Numbered from the stretch's first letter, positions 43,719-53,372 are shown. The stretch is DNA of 64,000 nt from CBFFRJ01 sp965644225 (GCF_965644225.1 NZ_CBFFRJ010000002.1:18324-82323), one strand, 5' to 3'. Numbers and translations are program-made. Notes: generated by a model not told the origin, from the sequence alone.

Positions 43719-46262
43719 TTAATTACTGCCAAACATGTCTTTTATCCAGCCTGCTACGCCATCGCTTTTCTCTTCCTGCTGCGGCGGTTGCTGCTGCTGT
43801 TGTTGCGGCTGTTGCTGTTGCGGCTGCGTTGACTGCTCAAACGGATTGCCAGACTGTTGCTGTTGCAGCATCTGACTTTGCTGGCATAACGCGTCTGGGT
43901 TGGTGGTCCATACCGGCAACGAACGAACGCCGCCGCCACCGCAGACAAAGTTCCCCATCTCATCCACGCCCATATTGGCAATATCTTCCGGAGGCGTCAG
44001 ATCTAACGGATTTGGCGACTGATTCGCGAGGTAACGCTGATAAATCGCCATCGCCCCACTGGCCCCATAGAGCTTCGTAGGCTGGTTATTATCGCGCCCT
44101 ACCCAGGTAATGGTCACTTCACGGCCATCAATACCGGCAAACCAGGTGTCCACGTTATTGTTGGTGGTCCCGGTTTTCCCTGCCAGATGCAGGTTCGGAT
44201 ACTTCGCCCCTAACTGACGACCGGTACCGCGCTGAATAACCTGCTGCATGGTCCACAACGTCATATAGGCAGCCTGCGCCGGCACCGCCCGCTCGGACTG
44301 CGGGAAACTCTGATACAGCACCGTGCCGTCTTCCGCGATCACCGAGCGCAGCGCAGACAAGGTGGCGCGGTTGCCGCCGCTGGCGATAGTCTGGAACGCC
44401 TGCGCCACTTCAATCGGCGTCAGGTTCAATGCGCCAAGCAGCATTGACGGGTTCGCCGTCAGCTGATCTTTCGGCGCGCCCAGTTTGAGCCAGGTGTCGG
44501 TCACCGCCGGTAACCCCATCGCCATCCCCAGATTCACCGTCGGCACGTTCATAGAACGGGTAAGCGCATCAACCAGCATCACCTGACCGCTGAAACGATG
44601 ATCGTCATTCTGCGGCGCCCATACCTGGCCGTTTGACAGACGCAGGGAGATCGGGGCATCGGCGATCGACGTGTTCAGACGGAACTTATCTGGTTGGCTT
44701 AACGCCGTCAGATAAGTTGCAGGTTTCGCCAGCGAGCCAATGGAACGGCGCGCCTGCATTGCACGGTTATAGCCCGCGAACTGCGGCGTCGCCCCGCCGA
44801 CCATCGCCCGGACTTCACCACTAAACCGGTCCACTACCACCATCGCGGTCTCAAGATCGTCGAGCTTGCGCTGCTTAATCAACGCCGGAATGCCCTCGAC
44901 TGCGGCTTTTTCTGCTGCATCCTGAGCGAGCGAATCAAAGGTCGTGAAGATCTTCACTCCTGACAGATCTTTGACTTTGTCACCCAGCTTCGCCTGCAGC
45001 TCCTGGCGCACCATCTGCATAAACGCAGGCTGCGGAGAAATTACGCCGCCGCGCGGCTGAACGCCAAGCGGACGCGCGCTGAGCATGTCGTACAGCTCCT
45101 GGTCTATCACCTGCTGCTCTTGCATCAGACGCAGCACCAGGTTGCGTCGCTCCAGCGCCAGTTTCGGGTTACGCCACGGGTTGTAAATGGACGCCCCTTT
45201 GACCATCCCCACCAGCATTGCCTGCTGATCAAGGCTTAACTCTTCAACCGGACGGCCAAAGTAGTACAGGCTCGCCAGCGGGAAACCACGGATTTCATTA
45301 TCGCCGCTCTGACCGAGATAGACCTCGTTCATATACAGCTCAAGGATGCGATCTTTGCTGTAACGGGCATCCATGATCAGCGCCATATAGGCTTCGTTGG
45401 CCTTACGCCAGTAGGATCGCTCGCTGCTGAGGAACAGGTTTTTCACCAACTGCTGCGTCAGCGTACTCGCCCCTTGCACGGTGCGTCCGGCTGTAAGGTT
45501 CGCCAGCACCGCGCGGCCGATGGAGTAGAAGCTGATACCGTCGTGCTCGTAGAAATGGCGGTCTTCGGTTGCCAGCAGCGTATCCACCAGCAGATCCGGG
45601 AAGCCGCTACGGGGTACAAACAGACGCTGCTCCCCATTCGGCGAAGAGAGCATGGTGATCAAGCGCGGATCGAGCCGGAAGAAACCGAACTGGCGATTAC
45701 TGTCCATATTCTCAATGGTTTCCAGACGATCGCCATCAAACGTCAGCCTCGCGCGCACCTGCCCTTCTTTGCTGTCCGGGAAGTCAAACGGACGGCGGAT
45801 CATCTCGATGCTTTTCGCCTGCACGGTAAATTCGCCAGGACGGGTCATCTTCGTCACCTGACGGTACTGGGTCGATTCCAGCAGTTTTACCATTTCGTTT
45901 TTACTGACGGGCATGTCCGGCTCAAGGTTCACCATCCGGCCATAGACCGCCGCAGGCAACTGCCAGACTTTGCCATCAATACGCGAACGGATCTTTTGAT
46001 CGAGGTAGACGCCATAAATGGCTAACAGGACTGCGCCGACCAGGCAAATCTTGAACAGAAGCCAGAACCAGCGACGTTTAGCGCTCGGCTTCCCTCCTCT
46101 GCCCTTGCCTTTTCCGTTACGTGGAGGCGGCACATCGTCGCCGTCTTCATCGTCATAGTCGTCGTAATCTTCGTCTCTGGCGCGACGACGACTGATTTTC
46201 TCTTTCGCCGGACGTGTGGTTCTGCTCTTACGTCCAATAGGCTCGCGGTCATTCCCCGCCAT
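43719..46262 (-). CDS. mrcB: Penicillin-binding protein 1B
   Basis: 847 residues from the ATG at 46262 (E. coli 844). Bifunctional peptidoglycan synthase. A charged cytoplasmic tail, one membrane helix (about 70-90), the UB2H domain that binds LpoB, then the GT51 glycosyltransferase with EDRHFYEHDG and QGASTLTQQLVKN, and the transpeptidase with SLAKPAT (catalytic Ser), SMNVP and KTGTTNN. The C-terminal tail is unusually rich in glutamine (about residues 800-835), a low-complexity linker longer than in E. coli. Confidence 0.96.
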   Translation of the reverse strand: MAGNDREPIGRKSRTTRPAKEKISRRRARDEDYDDYDDEDGDDVPPPRNGKGKGRGGKPSAKRRWFWLLFKICLVGAVLLAIYGVYLDQKIRSRIDGKVWQLPAAVYGRMVNLEPDMPVSKNEMVKLLESTQYRQVTKMTRPGEFTVQAKSIEMIRRPFDFPDSKEGQVRARLTFDGDRLETIENMDSNRQFGFFRLDPRLITMLSSPNGEQRLFVPRSGFPDLLVDTLLATEDRHFYEHDGISFYSIGRAVLANLTAGRTVQGASTLTQQLVKNLFLSSERSYWRKANEAYMALIMDARYSKDRILELYMNEVYLGQSGDNEIRGFPLASLYYFGRPVEELSLDQQAMLVGMVKGASIYNPWRNPKLALERRNLVLRLMQEQQVIDQELYDMLSARPLGVQPRGGVISPQPAFMQMVRQELQAKLGDKVKDLSGVKIFTTFDSLAQDAAEKAAVEGIPALIKQRKLDDLETAMVVVDRFSGEVRAMVGGATPQFAGYNRAMQARRSIGSLAKPATYLTALSQPDKFRLNTSIADAPISLRLSNGQVWAPQNDDHRFSGQVMLVDALTRSMNVPTVNLGMAMGLPAVTDTWLKLGAPKDQLTANPSMLLGALNLTPIEVAQAFQTIASGGNRATLSALRSVIAEDGTVLYQSFPQSERAVPAQAAYMTLWTMQQVIQRGTGRQLGAKYPNLHLAGKTGTTNNNVDTWFAGIDGREVTITWVGRDNNQPTKLYGASGAMAIYQRYLANQSPNPLDLTPPEDIANMGVDEMGNFVCGGGGVRSLPVWTTNPDALCQQSQMLQQQQSGNPFEQSTQPQQQQPQQQQQQPPQQEEKSDGVAGWIKDMFGSN

Positions 46263-46386
46263 GTTCTCTCTCCGCAACGTTCAGGCGCAAAGGCCCGATT
46301 CTCAATTCTTGCTCCAGGTGGAGGAAGAAGAAATCTCTCAAAATAAACAGCAAGATTTTCCGCAGGAAAATCTTTTAGTCTTTGCT

Positions 46387-46407
46387 CCCTCTCCCCGTGG
46401 GAGAGGG
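46387..46407. repeat. GC-rich palindrome family, copy 5 (inverted)
   Basis: CCCTCTCCC-CGT-GGGAGAGGG followed by CATCAGACCGCACTCC. That flank is the reverse complement of the left flank of the copy at 28933, so this copy is in the opposite orientation. It lies between the hrpB stop and the mrcB start. Confidence 0.75.
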
Positions 46408-46434
46408 CATCAGACCGCACTCCGCTAAACAACA

Positions 46435-48864
46435 TCAGGAATACTTTTTAGTACGCCGCGTCGGCGCCGTATTCGCCGGGTCATCCGGCCAGACATGTTT
46501 CGGATAACGGCCCTTCATCTCTTTTTGTACCTCAGGGTACGCCCCCTGCCAGAATGCGGCTAAATCACGGGTAATTTGCAACGGCCTTTGCGCGGGCGAC
46601 AACAGTTCCAGCACCAGCGCAACGCGTCCCTCAGCAATCACTGGCGTCGTGGCTTCACCAAACATCTCCTGCATGCGCACCGCCAGTGCCGGAGGATTAT
46701 CCTCATGATATCGAATGGCAATCCGGCTTCCTGTCGGCACAGTGTAATGCGCCGGAAGCTCAGTATCCAGCCGTTGACGTAAAGGCCATGGAAGCAAGGC
46801 CAGCAATGCCGTCTGGAGATCCAGAGCCTTTAACGCACGCAGCGAATGCACGCCACTCATCTGCGGCAATAGCCAGTGTTCAAGCCCGGCGAGCAGCGCG
46901 GCATCGTCGACCTCAGGCCATTGCACTTCCGGGAGCCATTTCGCCGCACAGTGTAAGCGCAAACGAAGCTGGATAGCGTCCGGCGTCCAGTTCAGAACAT
47001 CCAGCCCTTTTTCCCGGATGCCATTGAACATCGCCTGATGTAATTCCGTCTCCGAAGGCTTCGCCAGCGGCTGGACTTTCACCGTCAGCTGACCAATCTG
47101 GCTACGGCGAAACGCTTTTAAGGTGCCTTGCGCATTATCCCACTCAACGGAATCAGACTGTTGCAACAGCTGAGGGTTGGTGGCAATCAGTGCCTCAATA
47201 TCCAGCGGCAACGCCAGCAAAATTCGCGCATCCGGCGACTGGCTCCCCTGAAGCAGTAAGGGGGCAATCAGCCACTCATGGCGATTGAGGGCATCATCGG
47301 CATCGAGCATCGCGCCCATGCCATTTGCCAGTTGATAGCGCCCATCCTGCCCACGTCGCCGGGCAATCCTGTCGGCAAAGGCGCGGGCCAGCAAGGGGGC
47401 CAGTGCATCGCTGTCCGGCTCGCCATTCTCGCTTTTCAGACGGCGAGCCAGCTGCCGGGCGCGTTGTTGCCACTGAGGTTGATGACGGGAAAACGCCGCC
47501 GCCAGATCGCGGCTTCCACTACGTGGAGGCTCTTCCAGAATGGCAGCCAGCCTTGCGGCAGTGGCAATTTCATCGCCATTTTTCGCGCTTGCCAGCATGG
47601 CCGCAAGACGCGGGTCATTACCGAGAGCCGCCATTTTTAACCCGAAGGCCGTTAGCCGTCCGCCGTCCAGAGCCTGTAACTGAGTCAGCAGAGCCCTTGC
47701 CGCCGCCAGATGGGTTGGCGCAGGCTGATCCAGCCAGCGAAGCTGCCCCGGATCCTGACATCCCCACTGCAACAGCTCCATTAGCAGGCCGGAGAGATCG
47801 CTCTGAGTGATCTCCGCATCTCCCTGGGCTGCGGCCCTTTCCGCCTGATCTTTCGCGATCAGATGCAGGCAAATACCCGCTTCAAGACGCCCGGCACGGC
47901 CAGCGCGCTGGGTCATTGATGCCTGACTGATACGTTGAGTAATAAGACGCGTGAGGCCGGTGCGCGGATCAAAACGGGCCACCCGCTCCTGGGCGCAGTC
48001 CACCACCAGCCTGATCCCTTCGATGGTTAAACTGGTTTCGGCAATATTGGTTGCCAGCACCACTTTTCGCAGCCCGACTGGCGCAGGCAGGATCGCTTTA
48101 CGCTGCTCATTAAGCGGCAACGCGCCGTACAGCGGGCAGAGCAGAACGTCGCTGTCCACCCGGCTGGCAAGCTGCTCCTGAACGCGCTGGATCTCGCCGA
48201 CCCCCGGCAAGAAAAGCAGTAATGAACCCGCAGCCGTTCGCAACAGCCCGGCGGTCGCAACCGCCACGGCTTCATCAAAACGTTGCTGCCCGCTGAGCGC
48301 CTGATAACGGCGTTCTACCGGATACATACGCCCTTCAGAAACAATTAACGGCGCATCCGGGAGCAGCGACTGGAGCCGGGTGTTATCCAGAGTCGCCGAC
48401 ATCACCAACAGCTTCAGGTCATCCCGCAATCCAGACTGCACGTCGAGCAACAGCGCCAGCGCCAGATCCGCCTGCAAGCTACGTTCGTGAAACTCATCAA
48501 GGATCACTAAATCGATGCCGCTAAGCTCTGGATCCTGCTGGATAATCCTCGTAAGGATCCCCTCGGTAACCACTTCAAGACGGGTATTCGGCCCGACGCA
48601 GGTTTGCGCCCGCATGCGGTAGCCCACGGTTTCACCAGGCTGCTCGTTAAGCTGTTCCGCCAGTCGTTGCGCCACGTTTCGTGCTGCCAGTCGGCGAGGT
48701 TCGAGCAGCAGGATACGTCCACGCCCCTCTCTTTGTTGCAGCAACTGTAGCGGCAGCCAGGTTGATTTGCCCGCCCCGGTCGGGGCAATCAGTAGCACCT
48801 GCGGCGCATCACGTAAGGCGGATAAAAGATCGGGCAGTACAGCGGCAACCGGCAAAGAGGACAC
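46435..48864 (-). CDS. hrpB: ATP-dependent RNA helicase HrpB
   Basis: 809 residues from the GTG at 48864, which has GGAG seven bases upstream and gives VSSLPVAAVLP, the E. coli start. The frame stays open to 49230, but that part is antisense to thpR. A DEAH-box helicase of unclear cellular role. Walker A APTGAGKST, DEAH-type box LVILDEFHERS, motif III SATLD and motif VI QRAGRAGR are present; a long conserved C-terminal region ends RRTKKYS. Confidence 0.95.
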   Translation of the reverse strand: MSSLPVAAVLPDLLSALRDAPQVLLIAPTGAGKSTWLPLQLLQQREGRGRILLLEPRRLAARNVAQRLAEQLNEQPGETVGYRMRAQTCVGPNTRLEVVTEGILTRIIQQDPELSGIDLVILDEFHERSLQADLALALLLDVQSGLRDDLKLLVMSATLDNTRLQSLLPDAPLIVSEGRMYPVERRYQALSGQQRFDEAVAVATAGLLRTAAGSLLLFLPGVGEIQRVQEQLASRVDSDVLLCPLYGALPLNEQRKAILPAPVGLRKVVLATNIAETSLTIEGIRLVVDCAQERVARFDPRTGLTRLITQRISQASMTQRAGRAGRLEAGICLHLIAKDQAERAAAQGDAEITQSDLSGLLMELLQWGCQDPGQLRWLDQPAPTHLAAARALLTQLQALDGGRLTAFGLKMAALGNDPRLAAMLASAKNGDEIATAARLAAILEEPPRSGSRDLAAAFSRHQPQWQQRARQLARRLKSENGEPDSDALAPLLARAFADRIARRRGQDGRYQLANGMGAMLDADDALNRHEWLIAPLLLQGSQSPDARILLALPLDIEALIATNPQLLQQSDSVEWDNAQGTLKAFRRSQIGQLTVKVQPLAKPSETELHQAMFNGIREKGLDVLNWTPDAIQLRLRLHCAAKWLPEVQWPEVDDAALLAGLEHWLLPQMSGVHSLRALKALDLQTALLALLPWPLRQRLDTELPAHYTVPTGSRIAIRYHEDNPPALAVRMQEMFGEATTPVIAEGRVALVLELLSPAQRPLQITRDLAAFWQGAYPEVQKEMKGRYPKHVWPDDPANTAPTRRTKKYS

Positions 48865-49005
48865 GCAAGGCTCCAGAGAGATGATGTTGAGGTAACGCAG
48901 TGACTGGCAATTGTACATCAACTCGCGGACTTTAGATTCACCCTGAATTTGCGGGTTGCCGCCTGCCGCTGTAGCATCCCAGCAAACATTCACGGGGAGC
49001 CTGCC

Positions 49006-49536
49006 ATGTCCGAGCCGAAAAGGCTGTTTTTTGCTATCGAATTGCCCGATGAAACCCGTCAGGCTATCGTGCGCTGGCGAGCCGAACATTTTGCCGGGGA
49101 TGCTGGGCGCCCCGTCGCGGCAGCCAATCTGCATTTGACCCTGGCCTTTCTTGGCGAAGTGAGCGCCGAAAAACGCAAAGCGCTGGAGGCGATGGCCGGA
49201 CGCATCACCCAGCCCGGCTTTAACCTGCATCTTGATGATGCCGGACAGTGGTTACGTTCGCGCGTCGTCTGGCTGGGCTGTCGCCAGTCCCCCCGTGGCC
49301 TTATTCAACTGGCCGATATGTTACGCGCTCAGGCTGCACGCAGCGGCTGCTATCAAAGTCCGACGCCGTTTCATCCCCATATATCCTTACTGCGGGAGAC
49401 GCCCCATGCGGTTGCTCTGCCAGCGCCTGGATTCAACTGGTCTTTTGCCGTAACAGAATTTGTCCTTTATGAGTCGCAGTTTACCGGTGGCCGCCTGCGC
49501 TATACCGCGTTAAACCGCTGGACGCTGAAAACTTAA
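49006..49536 (+). CDS. thpR: RNA 2',3'-cyclic phosphodiesterase ThpR (LigT)
   Basis: 176 residues from the ATG at 49006 after GGGGAG; the frame is open from 48949. A 2H phosphoesterase that opens 2',3'-cyclic phosphates and in vitro joins tRNA halves by 2'-5' bonds. Both HxTx-type motifs are present: HLTLAF (about residue 43) and HISLL (about 125). It diverges from hrpB and is 12 bases before sfsA. Confidence 0.95.
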   Translation: MSEPKRLFFAIELPDETRQAIVRWRAEHFAGDAGRPVAAANLHLTLAFLGEVSAEKRKALEAMAGRITQPGFNLHLDDAGQWLRSRVVWLGCRQSPRGLIQLADMLRAQAARSGCYQSPTPFHPHISLLRETPHAVALPAPGFNWSFAVTEFVLYESQFTGGRLRYTALNRWTLKT

Positions 49537-49548
49537 CAAGGAATACGC

Positions 49549-50271
49549 ATGGAGTTTTCCCCTGAGCTGAAATCCGCCACGCTGATTCAGCGCTACAAAC
49601 GCTTTCTCGCGGATATCGTCACCCCGGAAGGCGAAACGCTGACGATTCATTGTCCAAATACCGGCGCAATGACCGGTTGCGCGACGCCTGGCGACACTGT
49701 CTGGTATTCAACGTCAGAAAATACTAAACGCAAATATCCACATACCTGGGAATTAACTCAAACCCGGGCTGGCGCATTGATATGCGTTAATACCCTGCGG
49801 GCAAATAGCCTGACGAAAGAGGCAATACTGGCCAATAGTTTGCCGGAGCTCACAGGCTATAGCGCACTGAAAAGCGAAGTAAAATACGGCACTGAAGCCA
49901 GCAGAATTGATTTCCTGTTACAGGCAGAGAACCGCCGTAACTGCTATATTGAAGTGAAATCAGTAACGCTCGCCGAACAAAAGAACGGTTTTTTCCCGGA
50001 TGCAGTGACATTGCGCGGTCAGAAACATCTGCGCGAATTGATGGGCGTCGCGGCCAGCGGCGATCGCGCCGTTATCCTGTTTGCCATTCTGCATTCAGCC
50101 GTTGAACATTTTTCTCCAGCGCGCCATATTGATGAGCAATACGCACGATTATTGAATGACGCACAACGTCAGGGCGTAGAAATTCTGGCTTATAAAGCGG
50201 AACTTTCTGCTAAGAATATGACTCTGAGATTGCCGTTGCCTTTCACTTTGTCAAAGGCGGTCAATGATTAA
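49549..50271 (+). CDS. sfsA: Sugar fermentation stimulation protein SfsA
   Basis: 240 residues (E. coli 234). A conserved protein first found as a stimulator of maltose metabolism gene expression; it has an OB-like N-terminal part (about 1-80) and a nuclease-like domain (RIDFLLQ, YIEVKSVT) resembling PD-(D/E)XK folds. CPNTGAMTGC is the family hallmark. The C-terminus (after about residue 205) diverges from E. coli. Its true activity is not established. Confidence 0.93.
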   Translation: MEFSPELKSATLIQRYKRFLADIVTPEGETLTIHCPNTGAMTGCATPGDTVWYSTSENTKRKYPHTWELTQTRAGALICVNTLRANSLTKEAILANSLPELTGYSALKSEVKYGTEASRIDFLLQAENRRNCYIEVKSVTLAEQKNGFFPDAVTLRGQKHLRELMGVAASGDRAVILFAILHSAVEHFSPARHIDEQYARLLNDAQRQGVEILAYKAELSAKNMTLRLPLPFTLSKAVND

Positions 50272-50427
50272 GATGTGTTCTGGTCGCGTGCGCAAATACG
50301 CTTTTCCTCACAGGCTTGTCAAGTGTTACGTTTCGATATTTGCCATCCGGAAAAGCATCTGCTATTTATAGCGGCCTGATTTTCCCCCGAACACGGGGAT
50401 CGATAGTGCGTGTTAAGGAGAAACAAC

Positions 50428-50883
50428 ATGCAAGAAGGGCAAAACCGTAAAACATCGTCCCTGAGTATTCTCGCCATCGCTGGGGTGGAGCCGTATCAAG
50501 AGAAACCGGGCGAAGAGTATATGAATGAAGCCCAGCTGGCGCACTTCAGGCGGATTCTTGAAGCGTGGCGTAATCAACTTAGGGATGAAGTCGATCGCAC
50601 CGTCACACACATGCAGGATGAAGCGGCAAACTTCCCGGACCCGGTTGACCGTGCAGCCCAGGAAGAAGAGTTTAGCCTTGAACTGCGTAACCGTGACCGC
50701 GAGCGTAAACTGATCAAAAAGATCGAAAAAACGCTGAAAAAAGTAGAAGACGAAGATTTTGGCTTCTGCGAGTCGTGCGGCGTGGAAATTGGTATTCGTC
50801 GCCTCGAAGCGCGTCCGACTGCCGATTTGTGCATCGATTGCAAAACGCTGGCTGAAATCCGCGAAAAACAGATGGCGGGTTAA
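50428..50883 (+). CDS. dksA: RNA polymerase-binding transcription factor DksA
   Basis: 151 residues from the ATG at 50428 after TAAGGAG; six further codons are open upstream. With ppGpp it inserts into the RNA polymerase secondary channel to reset rRNA and amino-acid promoters. The coiled coil (about 33-110) carries the acidic tip FPDPVDRA; the zinc finger has CESCG and CIDC. The protein seems identical to E. coli DksA, as expected for so conserved a factor. Confidence 0.97.
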   Translation: MQEGQNRKTSSLSILAIAGVEPYQEKPGEEYMNEAQLAHFRRILEAWRNQLRDEVDRTVTHMQDEAANFPDPVDRAAQEEEFSLELRNRDRERKLIKKIEKTLKKVEDEDFGFCESCGVEIGIRRLEARPTADLCIDCKTLAEIREKQMAG

Positions 50884-50919
50884 TTTTTTTAATGACCGTT
50901 TAGCCAGTCACACTCCACC

Positions 50920-50951
50920 GAAGGCGCAGGCTGAGTAAGACCTGCGCCTTC
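50920..50951 (+). terminator. Hairpin after dksA
   Basis: An 11-bp stem GAAGGCGCAGG/CCTGCGCCTTC with a 10-base loop, 36 bases after the dksA stop. The following AATTC is not a good T-run, so it may be an inefficient terminator or an RNA-protecting structure. Confidence 0.6.
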
Positions 50952-50962
50952 AATTCAGGCTG

Positions 50963-50971
50963 TGCTATAGT
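50963..50971 (+). promoter_or_regulatory. Extended -10 promoter for gluQ
   Basis: TGCTATAGT fits the extended -10 form TGn-TATAnT, about 41 bases before the gluQ ATG. The -35 region is weak. A palindrome CGGGAAAATTTTCCCG (50973-50988) directly follows and would be at or near the transcript 5' end. Confidence 0.45.
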
Positions 50972-51011
50972 CGGGAAAATTTTCCCGGTTTGTTATTTTT
51001 TGCCTGTCACT

Positions 51012-51908
51012 ATGCCTGAACCTCACTATATCGGGCGCTTCGCGCCATCACCTTCCGGTGAACTTCACTTCGGCTCGCTTATCGCCGCTCTCGGGAGCTA
51101 CCTCCAGGCGCGCGCGCAGCAGGGCATCTGGCGAGTCCGTATTGAAGATATCGATCCCCCACGCGAAGTTCCAGGCGCTGCCGACACTATTTTGCGCCAA
51201 CTGGACCACTACGGCCTCCACTGGGATGGCGAGATCCTCTGGCAATCCCAGCGTCACGATGCCTATCGCGAAGCGCTTGCCTGGCTTAAAACGCAGAACC
51301 TGAGTTATTACTGCACCTGTACCCGCGCACGAATACAGAGCGTGGGCTGTTTCTATGACGGGCACTGCCGAACGCTGAACAAGGGCCCGCAAAATGCCGC
51401 AGTGCGCATAATGCAGCAGCAGCCGATACTCCATTTTCACGACCGACTGCGTGGCGATATTCACGCCGAAGAATCGCTTGCGCGCGAAGATTTTATTATC
51501 CATCGCCGGGATGGCCTTTTTGCCTATAACCTGGCGGTGGTGGTTGACGATCATTTCCAGGGGATAACGGAGATTGTGCGGGGTGCAGATTTAATTGCGC
51601 CGACAGTCAGGCAAATTTCGCTGTATCAGCACTTTGGCTGGCAGCCGCCGGACTATGTTCATCTGCCGCTGGCGCTGAATGCGCAAGGGGATAAACTCTC
51701 CAAGCAAAACCATGCGCCCGCCTTGCCGGGCGGCGATCCTCGTCCCATAATAATCAGGGCTTTACAATTCTTAAACCAGAGCGCAATACACGAATGGCAG
51801 GATCTCAGCGTCGAAGATCTGCTGGCTCAGGCGGTCACAGGCTGGCGCCTTGCGCGCGTCCCTGATGATGTGGATGTGAATACATCATTCTCAAACGCTT
51901 CGCGCTGA
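51012..51908 (+). CDS. gluQ: Glutamyl-Q tRNA(Asp) synthetase
   Basis: 298 residues from the ATG at 51012. A truncated GluRS-like enzyme that attaches glutamate to queuosine in the anticodon of tRNA-Asp. The HIGH-like motif is GELHFGS and the KMSKS-like motif KLSKQ; zinc ligands are in CTCTRARI and YDGHC. No anticodon-binding domain, as expected. It follows dksA in the conserved dksA-gluQ-pcnB order. A TTG at 51000 could add four residues but lacks support. Confidence 0.95.
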   Translation: MPEPHYIGRFAPSPSGELHFGSLIAALGSYLQARAQQGIWRVRIEDIDPPREVPGAADTILRQLDHYGLHWDGEILWQSQRHDAYREALAWLKTQNLSYYCTCTRARIQSVGCFYDGHCRTLNKGPQNAAVRIMQQQPILHFHDRLRGDIHAEESLAREDFIIHRRDGLFAYNLAVVVDDHFQGITEIVRGADLIAPTVRQISLYQHFGWQPPDYVHLPLALNAQGDKLSKQNHAPALPGGDPRPIIIRALQFLNQSAIHEWQDLSVEDLLAQAVTGWRLARVPDDVDVNTSFSNASR

Positions 51909-51966
51909 GCTATGATTAGCCGCTATTTTTTTGTCCTGACGTTTGTTTGACACTACGAGGTGCACT

Positions 51967-53361
51967 ATTTTTACCCGAGTCGCTAATTTTTGCCGTAAGG
52001 TGCTAAGCCGCGAAGAAAGCCTGGTCGTTGAGGCTATTGTCCAACCTCAGATGACGGTTATTCCGCGTGAGCAGCACGCTATTTCCCGCAAAGATATCAG
52101 TGAAAACGCGCTCAAAGTGCTCTATCGCCTGAATAAAGCGGGTTACGACGCCTACCTGGTAGGTGGCGGTGTGCGTGACTTACTGCTGGGCAAAAAACCC
52201 AAAGATTTTGACGTTACGACCAGCGCCACGCCGGATCAGGTGCGTAAGCTGTTCCGTAACTGCCGCCTGGTGGGCCGCCGCTTCCGTCTGGCCCACGTGA
52301 TGTTTGGCCCGGAAATCATTGAAGTCGCCACCTTCCGTGGACATCATGAAGATACCGAAGCCGATCGCGCGACCTCTCAGCGCGGGCAGAATGGCATGCT
52401 GCTGCGTGACAATATTTTCGGTTCTATTGAAGAAGATGCCCAACGCCGCGATTTCACCATAAACAGCCTTTATTACAGCGTTGCCGATTTTACCGTCCGC
52501 GATTATGTCGGCGGAATGCGTGACCTGGAAGATGGCGTAATTCGTCTGATTGGTAATCCGGAAACCCGCTATCGCGAAGATCCGGTGCGGATGCTGCGTG
52601 CCGTGCGCTTTGCCGCCAAACTGGGCATGAGCATCAGCAGTGAAACCGCCGAGCCCATCCCGCGTCTGGCGACCCTGATTAACGACGTGCCGCCTGCACG
52701 ACTGTTTGAAGAAGCGCTTAAGCTGCTGCAAGCAGGTTATGGTTTCGACACCTACACCCTGCTGCGTGAATTCAACCTGTTCCAGCCCCTCTTCCCGACC
52801 CTCTGCCGTTACTTCACCGAAAAAGGTGACAGTTCGATGGAGCGCATCATTGCGCAGGTGCTGAAGAATACCGATACCCGCATTCATAATGATATGCGTG
52901 TTAACCCGGCGTTCCTGTTTGCCGCCATGTTCTGGTACCCGCTGCTGGAAACAGCGCAGCGAATTGCCCAGGAAAGTGGGCTGGCTTATTACGATGCCTT
53001 TGCGCTGGCCATGAATGACGTGCTGGATGAAGCCTGCCGTACCCTGGCGATTCCAAAACGCATCACAACGCTGGTACGCGATATCTGGCAGCTGCAGCTG
53101 CGAATGTCCCGTCGCCAGGGCAAACGCGCATGGAAGCTGATGGAGCATCCTAAATTCCGCGCCGCTTACGATCTGCTGGCGCTGCGTGCCGAGATTGAAC
53201 GCAATAGCGAGCTACAGCGTCTGGCGAGCTGGTGGGGCGAATTCCAGGCTTCCGCGCCGCCGGATCAAAAAGAGATGCTCGACGATCTGGGTGATGAGCC
53301 TGCCGCACGTCGCCGCCACCGTCGTCCGCGCAAACGGGCGCCACGCCGTGAAGGCGCATAA
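51967..53361 (+). CDS. pcnB: Poly(A) polymerase I, initiating at AUU
   Basis: 464 residues if translation begins at the ATT at 51967. That codon lies five to ten bases after GAGGTG, and the protein then reads IFTRVANFCRKVLSREE, the E. coli start, where AUU initiation is documented. No ATG is available in this region; the frame continues only to a TTG at 51943. The enzyme adds 3' poly(A) tails that promote RNA decay and controls ColE1-type plasmid copy number. Nucleotidyltransferase motif LVGGGVRDLLLG with DFDVTT; the C-terminal tail is arginine-rich. Confidence 0.93.
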   Translation: MFTRVANFCRKVLSREESLVVEAIVQPQMTVIPREQHAISRKDISENALKVLYRLNKAGYDAYLVGGGVRDLLLGKKPKDFDVTTSATPDQVRKLFRNCRLVGRRFRLAHVMFGPEIIEVATFRGHHEDTEADRATSQRGQNGMLLRDNIFGSIEEDAQRRDFTINSLYYSVADFTVRDYVGGMRDLEDGVIRLIGNPETRYREDPVRMLRAVRFAAKLGMSISSETAEPIPRLATLINDVPPARLFEEALKLLQAGYGFDTYTLLREFNLFQPLFPTLCRYFTEKGDSSMERIIAQVLKNTDTRIHNDMRVNPAFLFAAMFWYPLLETAQRIAQESGLAYYDAFALAMNDVLDEACRTLAIPKRITTLVRDIWQLQLRMSRRQGKRAWKLMEHPKFRAAYDLLALRAEIERNSELQRLASWWGEFQASAPPDQKEMLDDLGDEPAARRRHRRPRKRAPRREGA

Positions 53362-53372
53362 CATTACTGACT

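Noticed and set aside
43780..43860. Trinucleotide-like repeat (CTG/TTG-rich)
   Set aside because: It encodes the glutamine-rich C-terminal tail of MrcB and is a coding low-complexity tract, not a separate repeat element.
48865..49230. N-terminal extension of HrpB by 122 residues
   Set aside because: The extension is antisense to the thpR start. GTG at 48864 has a good ribosome site and gives the family N-terminus.
52180..53148. A 322-codon minus-strand open frame inside pcnB
   Set aside because: Antisense to a conserved gene; its protein looks like a shadow (many His, Gln and Arg) and matches no family I know.
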